From positions 682,001 through 746,000 of the forward strand of contig NW_026944384.1 of NCBI RefSeq assembly GCF_033439725.1: DNA of 64,000 nucleotides. Reading direction: 5' to 3'. This DNA is from Neurospora tetraspora. Its lineage: Eukaryota; Ascomycota; Sordariomycetes; Sordariales; Sordariaceae. A model generated the notes under the pieces. The model had not been told where the DNA came from, searched no databases, and saw only the letters and a program-made list of their open reading frames with translations. A program made the position numbers and the translations under genes. Shown in pieces: positions 21,999-34,922 of this stretch (position 1 is the first letter of the stretch; every line of letters begins with the position of its first letter).

Positions 21999-23692
21999 CT
22001 AGAGCATGACCATGCCGGCACCAACGCCCATGGCAACGACAACGTACATGCCAACAGCCATATCAGCAACGGTGAAGAAGCTCTTCATGGCGAGAGGGGA
22101 AGCGAACGAGGAGCTAGTGGCAGCAGCACCACCACTGGTACCACCGGTACCACCGTTGCCGGAGCCAGCAGTGGCGGTAGCAGCGACCGCGTTAGCAGCC
22201 TCAGCGCTCTTGAGAGCGGCGGAGCAGGTGGGATCGGCCTTGGCGGCGCCGTTGGCGGAGGCCTGACCGTTGAAGTCGCAGGCGGTGGAAGCGTACTTCT
22301 GGTTCTTGTAGTACTGGTCCATAACGTAGCCGAGCTGCTGGAGGGAGTTGCACATGGCGTAAGAGCCGTAGACACCGGTAGAGACGTTACCCTGGATGCC
22401 GGCGCAGGCGGCGGGGTCGTTGCCGCAGACGACGCCGAAGAGCTCACCGTAAGCGGTGGGCTTAACGCTCGAGTTGGGAACGCAGGTGAGGGAGTTGTAC
22501 ATGCACTCGCAGAGGCTCTCATCGGGAGTAGGGGGGAGAGCGTCGCCAGTGACCTGCCAGTTAGAGGTGACATCGGGGCACTCGGCGGGCTCGTTGGTGG
22601 GCTTGTAGGCATCGAGTTCGACGGCGGAGGGCTTGGCGGCAAGGACGTTGGTCTTGAGCTTTTGGTAGTTCTTCATGGGCGTGGCGGTGTTGCCGGAGAC
22701 CTTGACGAGACCATAGTCGTTGTCCTCCTCGAAGTACATGTAGACGATACCGCCAGAGAAGACGCCGGTCATGGCGTCAGAGTAAAGAGCGGTGGTCTCC
22801 TCGAAGATACGGCCGTCGGCACCGTTGGGGATGTTGCAACCGTACTCGGCGAAGAAGACGGGGACAGAGTAGTTCTTGAAGAAGTCGATCTGGTCCTGGT
22901 ATCCGGAGCCCTGGATGGTGTTTTGGCCGCACCACTCGTAGATGTTGTAACCCCAGAAGTCGATGGCCTCGCTCTGGTTACCGCAGTTGAAGTAGTGGGC
23001 CATCTCGGAACGAATCTTGGCGTCGTCGTTGGCGGCATAGCCAACACCCATCCAGCGCTTGACGTTGTCCTTGATGTAGTTCTTGGAGTCACGGACAGCA
23101 GCCTTGACGTAAGCGGAAGCGTCGGTGTTGGTGGCGTTGTTGGAGACCTCGTTACCGGCAAAGAAACCGATGACGTTGCTGTACTTGCTCATCTCGTCGA
23201 TGACAGCAGTGTAGCGCTTGTAGAGAGTGACATCCCACCTGGGGTCGTCGCGGTTGATGGACGTGGAGGGCTCGGACAAATCACTGATAACGTAGATGCC
23301 GGCCGCGTCGAGGAGCGCCATGCAGGCGCTGTGGTCGGCAGTAGGGTCGATGGCGTAGGTACGAATGGCGTTGGTGCCAGCGGCCGCCATGATGGGAACA
23401 TCACGCTTGCAGGCGGCCGCGTCGGCGAGGGGATCCTTGAAGGTACCAGTGGTTGTCTCGCCACCAGCGCCGGCAGCATCTTGTTGGTAGGCGATACCCT
23501 TGATGTAGAACTGGGTGCCGTTTTCGTAGAAGAACTTGGTGCCCTGTGGATTCGAATGTGGTTAGCATTGGGGGCGCTTCGTGATCTGGGGTGCCACAGT
23601 ATGCCTACCTTCATGGTGATGGGTTGAAGCGCAGCGGAAGCCTGACCCGCAAGGGTGAGGCCCGCAACAAGGGCCGCTTTAGAGGTAACCAT
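21999..23692 (-). CDS. gel: GPI-anchored 1,3-beta-glucanosyltransferase (GH72 + CBM43/X8)
   Basis: Two exons, 23609-23692 and 21999-23543, are separated by a 65-base intron (GTAGGC donor, branch TGCTAAC, CCACAG acceptor) and encode 542 residues. A signal peptide (about 1-22) is followed by the GH72 catalytic domain. The acid/base Glu lies in GFFAGNEVSNN (about residue 160) and the nucleophile Glu in VFFAEYGCN (about 261). A cysteine-rich CBM43/X8 module (about 375-480) begins CECMYNSLTC. It is followed by a Ser/Gly/Ala linker and a hydrophobic C-terminal tail typical of GPI addition. The enzyme cuts and rejoins beta-1,3-glucan chains at the outer face of the plasma membrane and in the wall. 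All key residues are present, so it should be functional. The 607-codon plus-strand ORF over it is an antisense shadow. Confidence 0.95.
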
Positions 23693-23698
23693 TTTTGC

Positions 23699-23717
23699 TG
23701 TGTGTGTGTGTGTGTGT
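23699..23717 (+). repeat. GT dinucleotide run in the glucanosyltransferase 5' leader
   Basis: About nine GT units lie just upstream of the minus-strand ATG, so the mRNA leader carries an AC run next to the start codon. Confidence 0.85.
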
Positions 23718-23844
23718 CGAAGTTGTTGATTAAGGCGGTGTTCGTTGTATTCTAATCGGTATTGAAGAAAAGTATGTCGGGAATTATCCTCCAGCTGTGG
23801 GCCGAGTGTATCGTGTAAATATGTTGTTTAAAGAATGTGGGAGA

Positions 23845-25680
23845 AGATATAATAAAAAGAGGCAGTAGCGAAAGACCTCTGTGATGTGTTCAGCCCCCTC
23901 TATGGATGATTAGTGGTGGATGGGCAGGAGTGAGAGAGAGTGAATGGAGTGAAAATGAACAGCTCGGGGGACATGCGGTGGAAAAGGAGGAAAGAAGAAG
24001 GCGACGGAGATTGGAAAGTGTGGAAATGGAGACTGGTCTGTGCGTCAGTGTGCGTGTCGTTGTGGGTCCGCGTTGGCCGGTGTGGTGGGGAGTGGGTCAA
24101 GAACCCCAGCAGCGGGTCCATCGAGGCCCCCAGTTCGCTCAGGAACGCTAATGCTGCAGCAGACGATGCAGTGGAAGGGGCCTACGCCAAGCAATTGAGG
24201 GCAACAACCACACAGAATCTCGAAATGGCTTGCTCAGTCCTATCAATGATCCGTCCATCACACTGGCAATCTCTGTGTCGCAGACCTCACCGGCCAACCA
24301 TTTTGCACCTTTTTTGGGAGGTTTGGGAGGTAACATGTCTCCAACGCCACACAGCCCAGTGAAAGATGAACTCGAAACCGACAAGTGGGTTCGTCTGGTG
24401 ATGTGGGTTTCGTCGCATGTGGGGATTTCGTAAACGCAGGGATGATCAGACATTGGGGGAGGGATTGTGTTTGGGAAAGACGCTGTGCTTGTCTCCATTC
24501 CGGTCGTCCCTCATCTCTGGAAACACAGGAACACATTGAATTGGATTGTTATTGTTAACGGGAGTGCGGGACACTGCCGGGATTCCATAAAAGTTCATGC
24601 AACACACATGTAAATCCCGTGTGCATCACCATGTTGACAAGATTCAAAAGGCCGTTGACCGCCATCGCATCGTTGCAGTGTCAGTGTGCCATCTTCATTT
24701 CGCCTGTTGCCAATGTGTGGACTCGTCTCCAGAGGACCCTTTCCTTCGTGGAAGCTCTGCCGAGCCTGGGGCAGACGAGCAACTTTGTGGACACAACACA
24801 ACCGAGCGAGCGGGCATTGAGCGACCGGCCCAGGGGTTCAATTGTTGGCTGACATCGATCGGTTCATCTCTGGCGATAAAAGATTGAACCCTTGAAGGAG
24901 CAGCTCAAGCGACTCGATGGTACACGTACATACCGATAACACGTGACAGGGCCGTCCAGAAGAAGAGGGAATGTCCGACCGTGCCACTCCGCGGCCTGCC
25001 ATTTCAAGCATGCTGTTGATCGAGATAGGGGGATATGGGATGAAAGATGAAGGATGAACATGTTCTCCTTGTTGGCGATTGACGTTCATCACTTCCACTG
25101 TCAAAGCTTCATTTTCATTCAAAGCGCACATCTGTTTGGTATCTTTTTTCTCGTTTGGCGCTCACATCGATCAGCGGCACGCCGACGCCCGACACAGGCA
25201 GGGAAGGGAGGCGGAGTCGCGACCCCATTTCTGGCACGTTCGCAGTCTGGCTGGTGCTGGTGGGCTGCTCACCCCAGAGAGAATTGGCTCGCCAATTTCC
25301 CCCGACGTTATTTCCCGGCTATTCCGTTTCCTCTCTTCTGTCATGCTCTCTTCGTATTTCCACGAGAGCCGACTCGATGAAAACATGCAACGGAACCGAA
25401 CCGGCTGCCAGTATCGCCGATACGCCTCGTTTGTGAATGTAACCCAAGAGATCTCTTGTCATCAAATCCGCGCAATCGACAAGCCTTGTTCCCGTCTTGT
25501 CGTCAACAAGCAACGCTTGGATTTGGCAAAGAAGGCTTGGTTGATCGACGAGACCTTCTCGGCCCAGCGGGTTTGCGGGTTTGGAGCGGGTTTGGAGCGG
25601 GTCCCGCTTTGCTTGGTATGAGCTTGGCAGGCTTGGTCGCAGTGGAGCCGGCTTGGCGCATCAGGGGTAATGCAGGGCAG
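23845..25680. other. Intergenic region without a supported gene
   Basis: The left edge holds a TATA-like sequence (about 23845-23856, minus strand) that may serve the glucanosyltransferase. The rest shows no family motif on either strand. Confidence 0.4.
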
Positions 25681-25685
25681 GCTCG

Positions 25686-25855
25686 TGTGATATTACTGGT
25701 AATAATGGATATATGGGTTCAACGTAGCTTGATTGTATATATATATGTAAGACTGGCTCTGTAGACTTAAAGTTCTAGCATCTAGGTAAAAATCCCGCAT
25801 ATCCTAATCCAACTAGGCACGTACATACCCAATAGATCCTTTAACCTATAATACA
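25686..25855 (-). repeat. Left LTR (3' LTR) of the copia fossil
   Basis: About 170 bases, aligning end to end with 31390-31557. Differences are almost all C-to-T or G-to-A in this copy, the RIP signature. Confidence 0.85.
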
Positions 25856-28800
25856 CCCTCTTAAATCTAATATATAAACTATGCCAAATCTACCTAAAAG
25901 TACCCTAAAATCCTTTTACCACTAGCTAAAAATAATATTATTCCTAAATTACTTCCCCGTTATAGTAGCTTTCAAACTATTGTTCGTAAAAATCTTATCT
26001 TATTATATTTACTATTATATTCGCCGATTTATTGCCCGAATCCTCTTTTATAAAATCCTCTATACCCTTCGGGCAGTTTATAGTGATATCTCCGCTATTA
26101 AATTCTTGTAATTAAATTTATAGCTATTATAACTCTACGAATCCTAATTATTCTAGAGACTTTAAATATACTATAGGAAGGAGGCTCTTAATAAAGCTAT
26201 TTACGATCTACTCCTTAGTAAGTACGTATACTACGTTTACTAACTTCCTTTCTTACGCTTACTTTAACTAATACTTATATATATTAATATGCTTAAATTT
26301 AGTTACGAACCAAATTCCCCCCTTTATAATAAATCGTATCGTTTATTTATTATTATAAGCTATAAGCGTAGCCTCTTAATTTTCGAACCCTAGGGTAAGC
26401 CTATTAAAAAAAAGGCGGGTATAGATAGCCTCCTTAATTCCCTAGCTAAGGGATAGCAATTCGGCTTCTATAAATAAAGTTGTAACTATATCTTACTTAT
26501 TAGCTCGGCAATTGATTATAGCGCCTAGGAATTTAAATACAAAAGGTTATAAATTCTTTCGATTAAGAAAACTGTCTATAAATAAGGAATTAATTAAAAT
26601 ATAGAAGTTTTAATAATTTTTATTATTTAACTAAAGGGCGTAATTTTAAATTGTAAGAAAGTAAAGCAATATTCGATCTATAACCGTATAATGTGCTTAA
26701 TTAGGATTTGAATTAAATTGAATAAATTTAGAGATTAGGAAAGCTATATTTAATCGCGACGTAACAACGATATAAAAAATCGAACCAATTTTAACTTAAT
26801 ATATATAAATTTGATAAGGGGCTATACTATTTTAGTAAAGTAAGAACTCTTCCTTAATTATAAGTATAGAATATAATTTTTTAATACGTTTAACCTTCTC
26901 CGCGATCTTCTAAATATGATCGCGCTATAATAATTAAATCAATTTCTTTTTTCAGTCTCGAATAATCTCGATATTTAAAAATTATTTTAGTAATTTTCTA
27001 CCCGTTAATTAATATTTCTTCTCTATAGTAATTACTACCCCTTTAGTTATAGTAATCTCTTTATCCCTATTTTTATAAGTAATAACGATATCGTCGATAT
27101 AAAAAAAGAGGAATATATTATTTTTAATTAAAATATTAAGCTTTATAGGGAGAGGATTTATATTTATAACTACGAAGGTCTTAGTAAATTCCTATTACTA
27201 GAAGAAAAGAGATTTCTATAAACTATATAATACATATAATAATTAAAATACTTAATTTTTCCTAATATATTTAGGGGGAACCTTTATAAATACTATTTCA
27301 TCGAATATAGTATTAATAAAAGTATTCTTTACGTCGTACTAAATTAAATCGAAGTTAAAGTAAGCGGCTATAGCTATTAGGATATAAAACGATTTAATTA
27401 CTAAAATTGCTACGTACGTTTTACGTATGTTATCCTTAGACTATTAGTCCCTACGTATAATTAGACGCGCTTTATATTTAAGGAACCGGCCGTTTTAATC
27501 AAATATATAAATATATACCTACATCGAACCGAATTTTTCGTTATTTCCCGCTTTCTTAATATTAATCCACTTCTAGGACTTCTTATCCTTATATTTTTAA
27601 AGAATTTTCTAAAAGAATAAGAATTAAAATTACTATAGTATTCTAGAAGAGGTAGAAAGTTAATTCAATAGAAGGTCTTTAATATACACTTTATTTTATA
27701 GCGGTTAATAATATCCCTTATTATTTTTAATTTAGGATTATAATTGGGATTAATATTGATACCCTTCTTTTTTATTTATTCTAAGAAGGTTTAGTTTACG
27801 ACCTTATCTCCCTAAAGGCTTATAAATTGATTACGTCTTATAAATAAAAATAATACAGCTTAATAAAGGTATTAATCTATAATTAACTATAATTCTTTAT
27901 TGGAATAAGAGAAGTCAGTTATTAGAAACGTAATTAGATTGTTAGGAGGCGTAGGGAAATAGCCTCCTTTTTTATCCTTCAAATTTAAAACTATACTCTA
28001 AAAATCCGACGGTAATTATATAAGCAGCGATAATAAGGGCTCTAAAAACTTTTATAGTATTTTTAAACCTAGTAATATCCCTAATACTTACGGAACCTCC
28101 AAAAATCTAAATTGCGTCTATATCTCTAAAAACTCTAATTTCTCCTCTTCCCTTAATATATTCTTGGTAGGAAAATTTTGGACAACGGGGCTAAGAATTC
28201 TATTATCTATAGCGGGTATAGTTTTAACTTATAGGACGTTTATTTACATAATACTTATTTAATAAAAATCTCTTAATTGTATAGCTAACTTTTTAAAGGA
28301 AATATTAAGGGCATTATAAATTTCTTTAACGTTACTACTAAGGAAAAGTTTATTTTTATTAAATACGACGTTTCGTATAATAATAATAGAGTTAATATAG
28401 GGATTCCAAATCCTATAAATATTCGTTAATTAATATTTAACTAAATAGCCAACCCAAGTACGGTCCTTAAATTTCATTAATTTATTCTTTTTCTTTATAA
28501 TTTATATTATAAGAATAAAGATTTTATAATTATATACTTTAAAGTATATAATAATAGGGGAGGGGTTTAATAAAAGAATGATACAGTCTTTAAATTAATA
28601 TTACGTCTCGAATTAATTTTAAGGAAATTTCTAATAATACTTCGCCTTGGGAGTTAAATTATATAAGTATATAATTGCTCTAATGATTTCTATTTATAGT
28701 TTCTAAAGAAAATTTATATTTAATTGTATTATTATACCCTTAATTTTAATCACACCCCCTAAACACTCTATACCGCCGTTTTAAATTTATATATAAAGTA

Positions 28801-29829
28801 CTAAAGGTTCGATACTAATTCCCTTAGTAATAAACCAAGTAATGATCTTTTTATTACCAATTATTTTATTATTGTATTCGATTACTTAAAGTATAATTTA
28901 ATATTAAATCTATAGCCGTATATAAAAGGATTCTAAATACGCGATAATAAATTCAAAGTTTCTAATACCGAAATAATATATTTAAACGAATTTAAACTAC
29001 CGGTTTACAATTACTATTAAATTTAAATATTTCTAACCCCCTATTTTTACCTTTTTATAAAAAAAGAAATCGACGGTTAATTATAACTTAAGGCCCTTTA
29101 AGTAATTACAAATTTCTCTACACATTTAATACTTTAATTTAGTTTTAGTATATAATTTACAATATACTATATCCGGTACCTTAAATCGTACGCTATATTT
29201 TTATTTTGTTAATTTAATTAAAGTCTCGGGTCCCGGGTAGCCAAATTGAAAATACTAGCGAAGGGGCTTACCCTTTTAGGGCTTCCGCTTAATATAATTT
29301 ATATATTATATAATAATAAAAAAAACTCGTTAATACTATTTTATAAAGGGATATACTCTAAAATAAATCATTTATATTTAAAAAGGATATGATAAATAAG
29401 GGAATCCGTAAAGCGGAAGCGCAAATAATTATTCTTATAGTCTTAATAAATTTATTCATCTTCGAATTATTTTAAAGAAACGAGGTTATAAATTATACCC
29501 AGTATTAGAATGACGTTAGGGAATTAGAGCTCTCTATTTCTATTATTATTTTAGACTATAATTATAATAGTACTATACCCCTTTATAAGAATCCGCTTAT
29601 CTCCTGCCTATACGTAATTACTAGTGTTTAAAGGGGTAAAGTTTATGAAGCGATTAATTTTATTAAAGATCTATATTATTATACCTAAATCAAAGATTGT
29701 AAAATCTGTTAGTAGGTATATAGCGCTATATTTCGTTATAAGTACTAAGAAATTATTTTCACCTACCCGACGACTATAGAATTAAGTATTTTAATCTTCG
29801 TCGTCCTACTATATTTGTAAACGGTTAAC

Positions 29830-30083
29830 GGCTTCTTTAAGTATTTTATCCTTCTTTGAATTAATATACGCATGCTTTTTAATAATAGAATTTTCAATCT
29901 AATTTTTATAGGCTAATTATAACCTAATATAATAATATTTATTTAAATTATAGCCCGGCTTCTTTAAGTATTTTATCCTTCTTTGAATTAATATACGCAT
30001 GCTTTTTAATAATAGAATCTTCAATCTAATTTTTATAGGCTAATTATAACCTAATATAATAATATTTATTTAAATTATAGCCC
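29830..30083. repeat. 127-bp tandem duplication inside the copia fossil
   Basis: Two almost identical 127-base units start with GGCTTCTTTAAGTATTTTAT at 29830 and 29957. Since the copies share the AT-shifted state, the duplication is probably younger than most of the mutation. Confidence 0.9.
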
Positions 30084-30228
30084 GGCTACTTATAGAATTT
30101 ATATAGGGATCGACGTAATTATTTGTTCGTTAGTAAGGACGAAGAGGAAATATGTTTATTTTTATTAATATTCTTCCTAAATTTACTATTTTTACTTATA
30201 ACCTTTCCCTATCCCTCTACCTCCGGAC

Positions 30229-30419
30229 TGTCACGGCACGTTGAATTGAGGGCCGAGGCTCCAAAAGGTTCAGACGAATGTAATAAGATATTAAAAATGA
30301 GGAGGAAAGAAGAGCTAGATACATAGGATGGAAGGAAAGAAGGGTTCTTATATACAATAGCAGATGGGATGATAGAAGATCCCAGATGCTAACAGGTACT
30401 GGCATGCTAAGCCATTACA
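30229..30419. mobile_element. Nested solo LTR with 5-bp target duplication
   Basis: A 191-base block begins TGTCACGGCACG and ends GCCATTACA. It is flanked by CGGAC on both sides (30224-30228 and 30420-30424). Its base composition is normal while its surroundings are AT-rich, so it entered the copia fossil after or outside the main wave of RIP. The family is undetermined, and no internal region remains. Confidence 0.8.
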
Positions 30420-31389
30420 CGGACTAAAGTTTTATTCATCGCTAGGAACATTCTCTTTAACGGGCTTACTGCTTAACGTAACCGCGAACGTAATACTTTT
30501 AAATAAGAGGGTATAACCCTTTCCCTAAATAATATTCGGTATTATTACTTTACGAAAATCTTTGGCTACGGTATAAAAAGAGATTTTAAAATTAGGGTTT
30601 CTCTCGATCTCTTTATTATATCAAAACTAATAATGATTTACCCAAGCGGTATAAACATTCGACCTTAAATTATATAGAATTTTAGGAATTATAAATTTGG
30701 TTTATTTATTCTAATAATTCCTTTAGTAATATAAAGGGCTATGGCCGCCTCTTAATAAAAGGTCTAATGGTACTAATTATAGTTAATTTTACTAAGGGGC
30801 TTAAAAATACTAATAAATCTAATCCGGGCGAACTTCTTTACCTTACGGTTATTAAAAGCAGTGGACTTACTAAAATTATTGTACTACTTATATAGACTAA
30901 TACGTTTAATAAAATTAATTTCCCGGTAATTATCTCTAATAATTTCAAATATGTAACGATTTAATAAAATCTTCTTAGTACCTAAATCAGAAAAGGTCTT
31001 AATTTCTATACGTTAATCCGACTTCTCAATTATATAATTATAGTAGTCGTACTTATAATAGAAGCTGTATAATTTAATAATAATAGATAGGGTAACCTTT
31101 CTATCCTTCTTAGCTTCCCTAGTTTTTCTAGCGAGAACCTCCCCTTAATAGCTAGCAATATTGGGTTCTATTAGTTCGGTTAGCTAAGGAACGTAATTAT
31201 TCGGGTCGATATATTTTTAGAGACCCAAGTCCTGGGCTATAGAAATAAATAGATTTTCCTAAGCCGGCCAATCCTTAAGACTATTGAAAGTAACGTTATT
31301 AATTTTAGTTGTAAATATTATTGGTAATCGTTTAGTCAGTTGTTGTTGCTAACGATAGTTTTAACAGTCGAATTAATAAGATTTTTAAT

Positions 31390-31557
31390 TGTGATATTAC
31401 TGGTAATAATCGATATCTGGGTTCAACGTGGCTTGATTGTATATATGTATATAAAACTAGCTCTGCAGACTTGAAGCTCTGGCATCTGGGTAAAAATCCC
31501 GCATATCCCAGTCCAGCTGGGCACGTGCACGCCCAGTGGATCCCCTGGCCTCTGACA
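31390..31557 (-). repeat. Right LTR (5' LTR) of the copia fossil
   Basis: A 168-base copy that has kept near-normal GC content, unlike the left LTR and the interior. Confidence 0.85.
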
Positions 31558-31562
31558 GCTCG

Positions 31563-33380
31563 CAGGCATTGGGGGCGTGGGCGGCTGTCTCCTGGAAATC
31601 TTGGCAGCTTGGCAACTTGGCAGCAAGCCTTTTGGCCAACTTTTCGTGCCCACCTCGAATTCAATTCGATGTTCGTCTTTGGTTTCAGCGACGCTGACGA
31701 CGACGACGACTAGTTCGATGGCTGTGCATGCGCTTGATAAGTATTGAACCGTTCTTCAATCTGTGGATGTTGATTTTGCTAGTGTCTTCTATTTTGGATT
31801 TGAAGATGGATGACCTGAATGCTACTCTGACATGAATGCACTCCTGACAGCACTCGCAAACTCGGAAGATGAACCCCCCGAATTGTGCATACATCTTGAA
31901 ATTGAGCTTCAAGCGACACGCAAACCGCCCGCCGCGAGTTGTCACACCAACACAAGCGCCCGATATCTTGATCGCTCTATCGCTCAACTCAAATATCTAT
32001 TGTACTCTAAAAATCCCAGCCATCGGCAGTGCAAGCGCAGTGCCACCCGTTTGAAACTTGTGTCGAATGTCCACACAGTCGACGGTTGAAGCACCACGAC
32101 GGACTGGGAGCTTGTTGTCAACATGCAGTGTTTTACTTCCAAACCAAAATGACGTCCGGATGCCAACAGCCGAAACAGCGGGTCAAGTTTCATGCTTCAA
32201 CTTTGTGGTCAAACCTTTTTTTGCGAATGAGTCGAATCAACAAATCAATTGGTCCTCGCTCGAAAATTCCTGACCACCCAATCCATGATCTACAGGAGAA
32301 TGATTGGCGCGATCTTCACTCCTTCCAATGTCAGCACTGCCTCCTTCGTGTGGTGGTTGTCTTGGTTGTGCAGTCGCGATGAGGGTGTGATCTGTGCTTC
32401 TAAGAATGGAACATGCCGCTCACTGTCCGCTGTGGTGGGCGACGACGGCTGGCCGGCGAGTGCGACCGACAGGAAAAGGGGCGCGGCACGCAGGGCTCGG
32501 CAGGCACAGGAGGCGCTGGTGCACGAACTAGAACGTACAAGGTGCTGTTAGAATGAGGTTGGTGCACTAACATACTGCCGCAGTGTAGGTAGACAGATCA
32601 GATAGGATAGTAACAGGAGCGCAGCACTAAATGAACGTCCTCCCGTCACCAACCACCGAGGTTCCAGTGAGTGCAATCAATTCCAATGACCTGATGTCCG
32701 ACAGGCAACTTGGAACAATTCACAAATACGACCCTCCAAACCCTCAATTATTCTAACATCCACGATTCTGTCCCTCACTCTTCATTACCAATATATATGT
32801 CTCTTCGACCGATTCAGCAAGATACTCGACGTCCTATAGCCCAGCCGTCGATACAGCATGCCATCAATGATGCACAAACAAGGCTGAAGTCAGCACCAAA
32901 CAACCTCGACACCCAAGCCATAACGCCATCTCCATTCCATGTGACCATGTCCATCAATGTCATCACAGAAACATTCTCAAAGATCACATAGAATAAGTGA
33001 TATCTTCATTCCACAGACAAAGCTTTCACTCTCAGGTCCATCCAGCATCAAGTTGACGCCCTTCTCAGTCTGTCTCAAAGCCTTTCCCATTTCGATCTAT
33101 CTACCTGAGCTTCCTTGTTTTCCTTGTCCAACTAGCCTTCCCTCGTTGCATATTCCACAATGCCGCAGCCCTGTCCAACTCGCGTATCACGGGCCTAATG
33201 GGTAAAGTTCTCTCCCTCGTCCAACCAGCCTGAATATTCCACAATACCGCCTCCCTTGTCCACTCAGCCTGATCCTCATACTTCGCGATGCCGCAGCCCT
33301 GCCCAACTTCCATGTCACGGGCCTAATGGGTAGGGCTCCAAGCTTGGAGCAAGTGTTCCAGCCGCCTATATATACGTGGA
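31563..33380. other. No supported gene; short duplication at 33.1-33.3 kb
   Basis: ORFs are short and unsupported. Near 33145-33205 and 33245-33335 a block is repeated with ATGCCGCAGCCCTG, CACGGGCCTAATGGGTA and intervening matches. A minus-strand CGTATATATAGGCGG at about 33365-33378 lies beside the last exon of the snoRNA-host modules. Confidence 0.45.
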
Positions 33381-33464
33381 GTCCTGCTTCAAACGTGGTT
33401 AAGCATGGTTAGCATCCGTACTCGCAAAGGAAACGGCAAACTCCAAAGAGTATTGACAAGTGTT

Positions 33465-33554
33465 TTGCTCTCAGACTGTTCTTAGTTGTTTTTTGTGCCT
33501 CTCATCGACCTTGGTCTCCGAACTGGTGCGTAGTAGGTGTCCATCATGAAGCAA
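33465..33554 (-). ncRNA. Box C/D snoRNA-like element 1 (degenerate)
   Basis: D box CTGA at 33471-33474; C-like ATGATGG at 33541-33547. The TTGCTTC/GAGCAA outer stem is imperfect. Near copy of element 2. Confidence 0.4.
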
Positions 33555-33723
33555 GTCGCTATTCTATGGGAGGTTTTCTGCTTACCAAGCTACGGTGTTG
33601 GTTCTTTCTTATTGTTCCAGTGGCCTACATCGGCTCGCCAGTCCTGCTTTGAACACGGCTACATGTGGTTAGCATCCGTACTCCCCAAGGAAACGGTGAT
33701 CTACAAGGACACGCAGGTTCGTG

Positions 33724-33816
33724 TTGCTTTCAGAGCGTTCTTAGTTGTTTTTTTATGCCTGTCATTGACCTTTGGGTTGGTCTACAGGTGCTTTGCTTGG
33801 TATCATCATCAAGCAA
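33724..33816 (-). ncRNA. Box C/D snoRNA-like element 2
   Basis: C box ATGATGA at 33803-33809, D box at 33730-33733, terminal stem TTGCTT/AAGCAA, C'-like AATGACA inside. Intronic. Confidence 0.65.
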
Positions 33817-33980
33817 GTGTCTATTCTAGCGGGAAGTTCTCTGCTTACCAAGCTACGGTGTTGGCTGAAGACAGTAGCCAGGACCAAGCGCCGGAGTGGT
33901 GATCGAGAGGCCTACTGGGAGAAAGTATTCTCTGTTAGCAGTGTCCTTCCAAAAGAGGGCAAGTGCTACAGCCAAGTGGT

Positions 33981-34077
33981 GGTGCCGTTTCTATCAGAAT
34001 CAGGCAATATTTGCCTTCATTGTCCCGAAGGAACTCAGAAGTAGTCATATATAAGGGTGCTCATCATGAAATGCACC
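33981..34077 (-). ncRNA. Box C/D snoRNA-like element 3
   Basis: C box ATGATGA at 34061-34067, D' CTGA at 34035-34038, C'-like CAATGAAG, D box at 33994-33997. Two-part terminal stem GGTGC/GCACC and TTTC/GAAA. Confidence 0.65.
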
Positions 34078-34329
34078 GGGGCTGTTCGGTCGTCGGGAAC
34101 ACTTGGGGTTTGAATGAAAGTCAACTTACTGGTACCGCCTGACCTCAGACACCGCTACTGGGAAACTACTGATGCCTTGTTGGTTTTGCTCGCTTTTTCT
34201 CGTTGTTGATGTGATAGTATTGGCATTGTTACACGGCTCAGTCTGAACATTTGTTGGCTTCCCTTCACCGGCACTCCCCTTCAGTATTTCTAGGCTGCCC
34301 TGGTTTCCGTTTCTCCTCATCCGTTATTA

Positions 34330-34707
34330 CTACATAAATATGCCCTTTTTCTGTCGTTGTCTTTCCCTTTCCACCTCGTCATCCTCGGTCTTGTCGGAGC
34401 CGGAAGGCTTCTTGCTCTCGGGCTTGAGCATCACCCCTGTCGGTGCGCTGATGGAATGGTAAAGAATCGCGAGAGGTGTGTCGCAGACGGCGAGCGAAGC
34501 GACGACGCCGGGGAAGAAAGAGAATTGATGAATCGAAGGTCGGCCGATGCAGTTGTGATGGCCAACTGACTGCATCGCCGTCTCGGTCGGGACTGTCGAG
34601 TCCATCGGGGGTGGTTGCTGCACTTTCATCATGGGGTGGTTGTCGTTTGGCTTTGGGCAGTCGTCCGCTGTTGTGTTGCAATCTAGTGTTAGCATCTGCT
34701 CTTCCAA
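34330..34707 (-). other. Unrecognised ORF of uncertain reality
   Basis: A 125-codon minus-strand ORF (ends KTEDDEVERERQRQKKGIFM) starts inside a branch/acceptor context (ATGCTAACAC...CAACAG). The true exon therefore probably begins near 34672 and the apparent start is not a start. A second protein-like ORF at 34126-34320 ends at a GTAAGT donor. No family is recognised. Confidence 0.25.
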
Positions 34708-34737
34708 GTGGATGTGTTGGTCATTTGCAGCAATCCA

Positions 34738-34858
34738 AGCACTTGCTTCATATCAGATTCTTTTCAGTATGGTGCTCATCAACTCCCTCCTCGCCTTGTG
34801 AGCGAGTGGTTGTTTCACAGTCAACGTATCAAGGGTTTTCATCATTGAAGCAAGTGCT
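34738..34858 (-). ncRNA. Box C/D snoRNA-like element 4
   Basis: C box ATGATGA at 34839-34845, D box at 34753-34756, C' TTGATGAGC inside. It has a perfect 13-pair terminal stem AGCACTTGCTTCA/TGAAGCAAGTGCT, the longest of the set. No donor was found for its presumed intron. Confidence 0.7.
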
Positions 34859-34922
34859 GTTTGTTCCCCGAGATCCTCAACAGCCAGGAGAGGAATGATT
34901 AAAAGGGGAAGGGAGGAAGAAT

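Larger units (their letters stand above)
25686..31557 (-). mobile_element. Fossil Ty1/copia LTR retrotransposon, RIP-degraded
   Basis: Terminal repeats at 25686-25855 and 31390-31557 share TGTGATATTACTGGTAATA at their outer-left ends. The 5-bp target duplication GCTCG flanks the element (25681-25685 and 31558-31562). The internal part is extremely AT-rich with no long ORF, as RIP leaves it. A reverse-transcriptase core of the copia type, with a YIDD-like active-site motif, can be made out on the minus strand near 27.05-27.13 kb. This sets the direction right to left. Very many breaks are present and it is long dead. The target duplication is still perfect. Confidence 0.85.
33383..34130 (-). 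ncRNA. Left block of tandem exon-intron modules hosting snoRNAs
   Basis: Minus-strand splice signals define short exons at 33849-33914 and 33586-33643 and an acceptor at 33383. The donors are GTAAGC (twice) and GTAAGT (at 34129). The branch words are GATGCTAACC and CTGCTAACAG. The two central introns are near copies of each other, about 200 bases each, and each carries a snoRNA-like element. Exons are not multiples of three and share no protein frame. I infer a continuation of the larger array at 39.6-47.5 kb, separated from it by a 5-kb gap with protein-like relics. Confidence 0.55.

Noticed and set aside
21804-23627. 607-codon plus-strand ORF over the glucanosyltransferase gene
   Set aside because: It is antisense to a confidently identified GH72 gene and has a Val/Gly-rich shadow composition.
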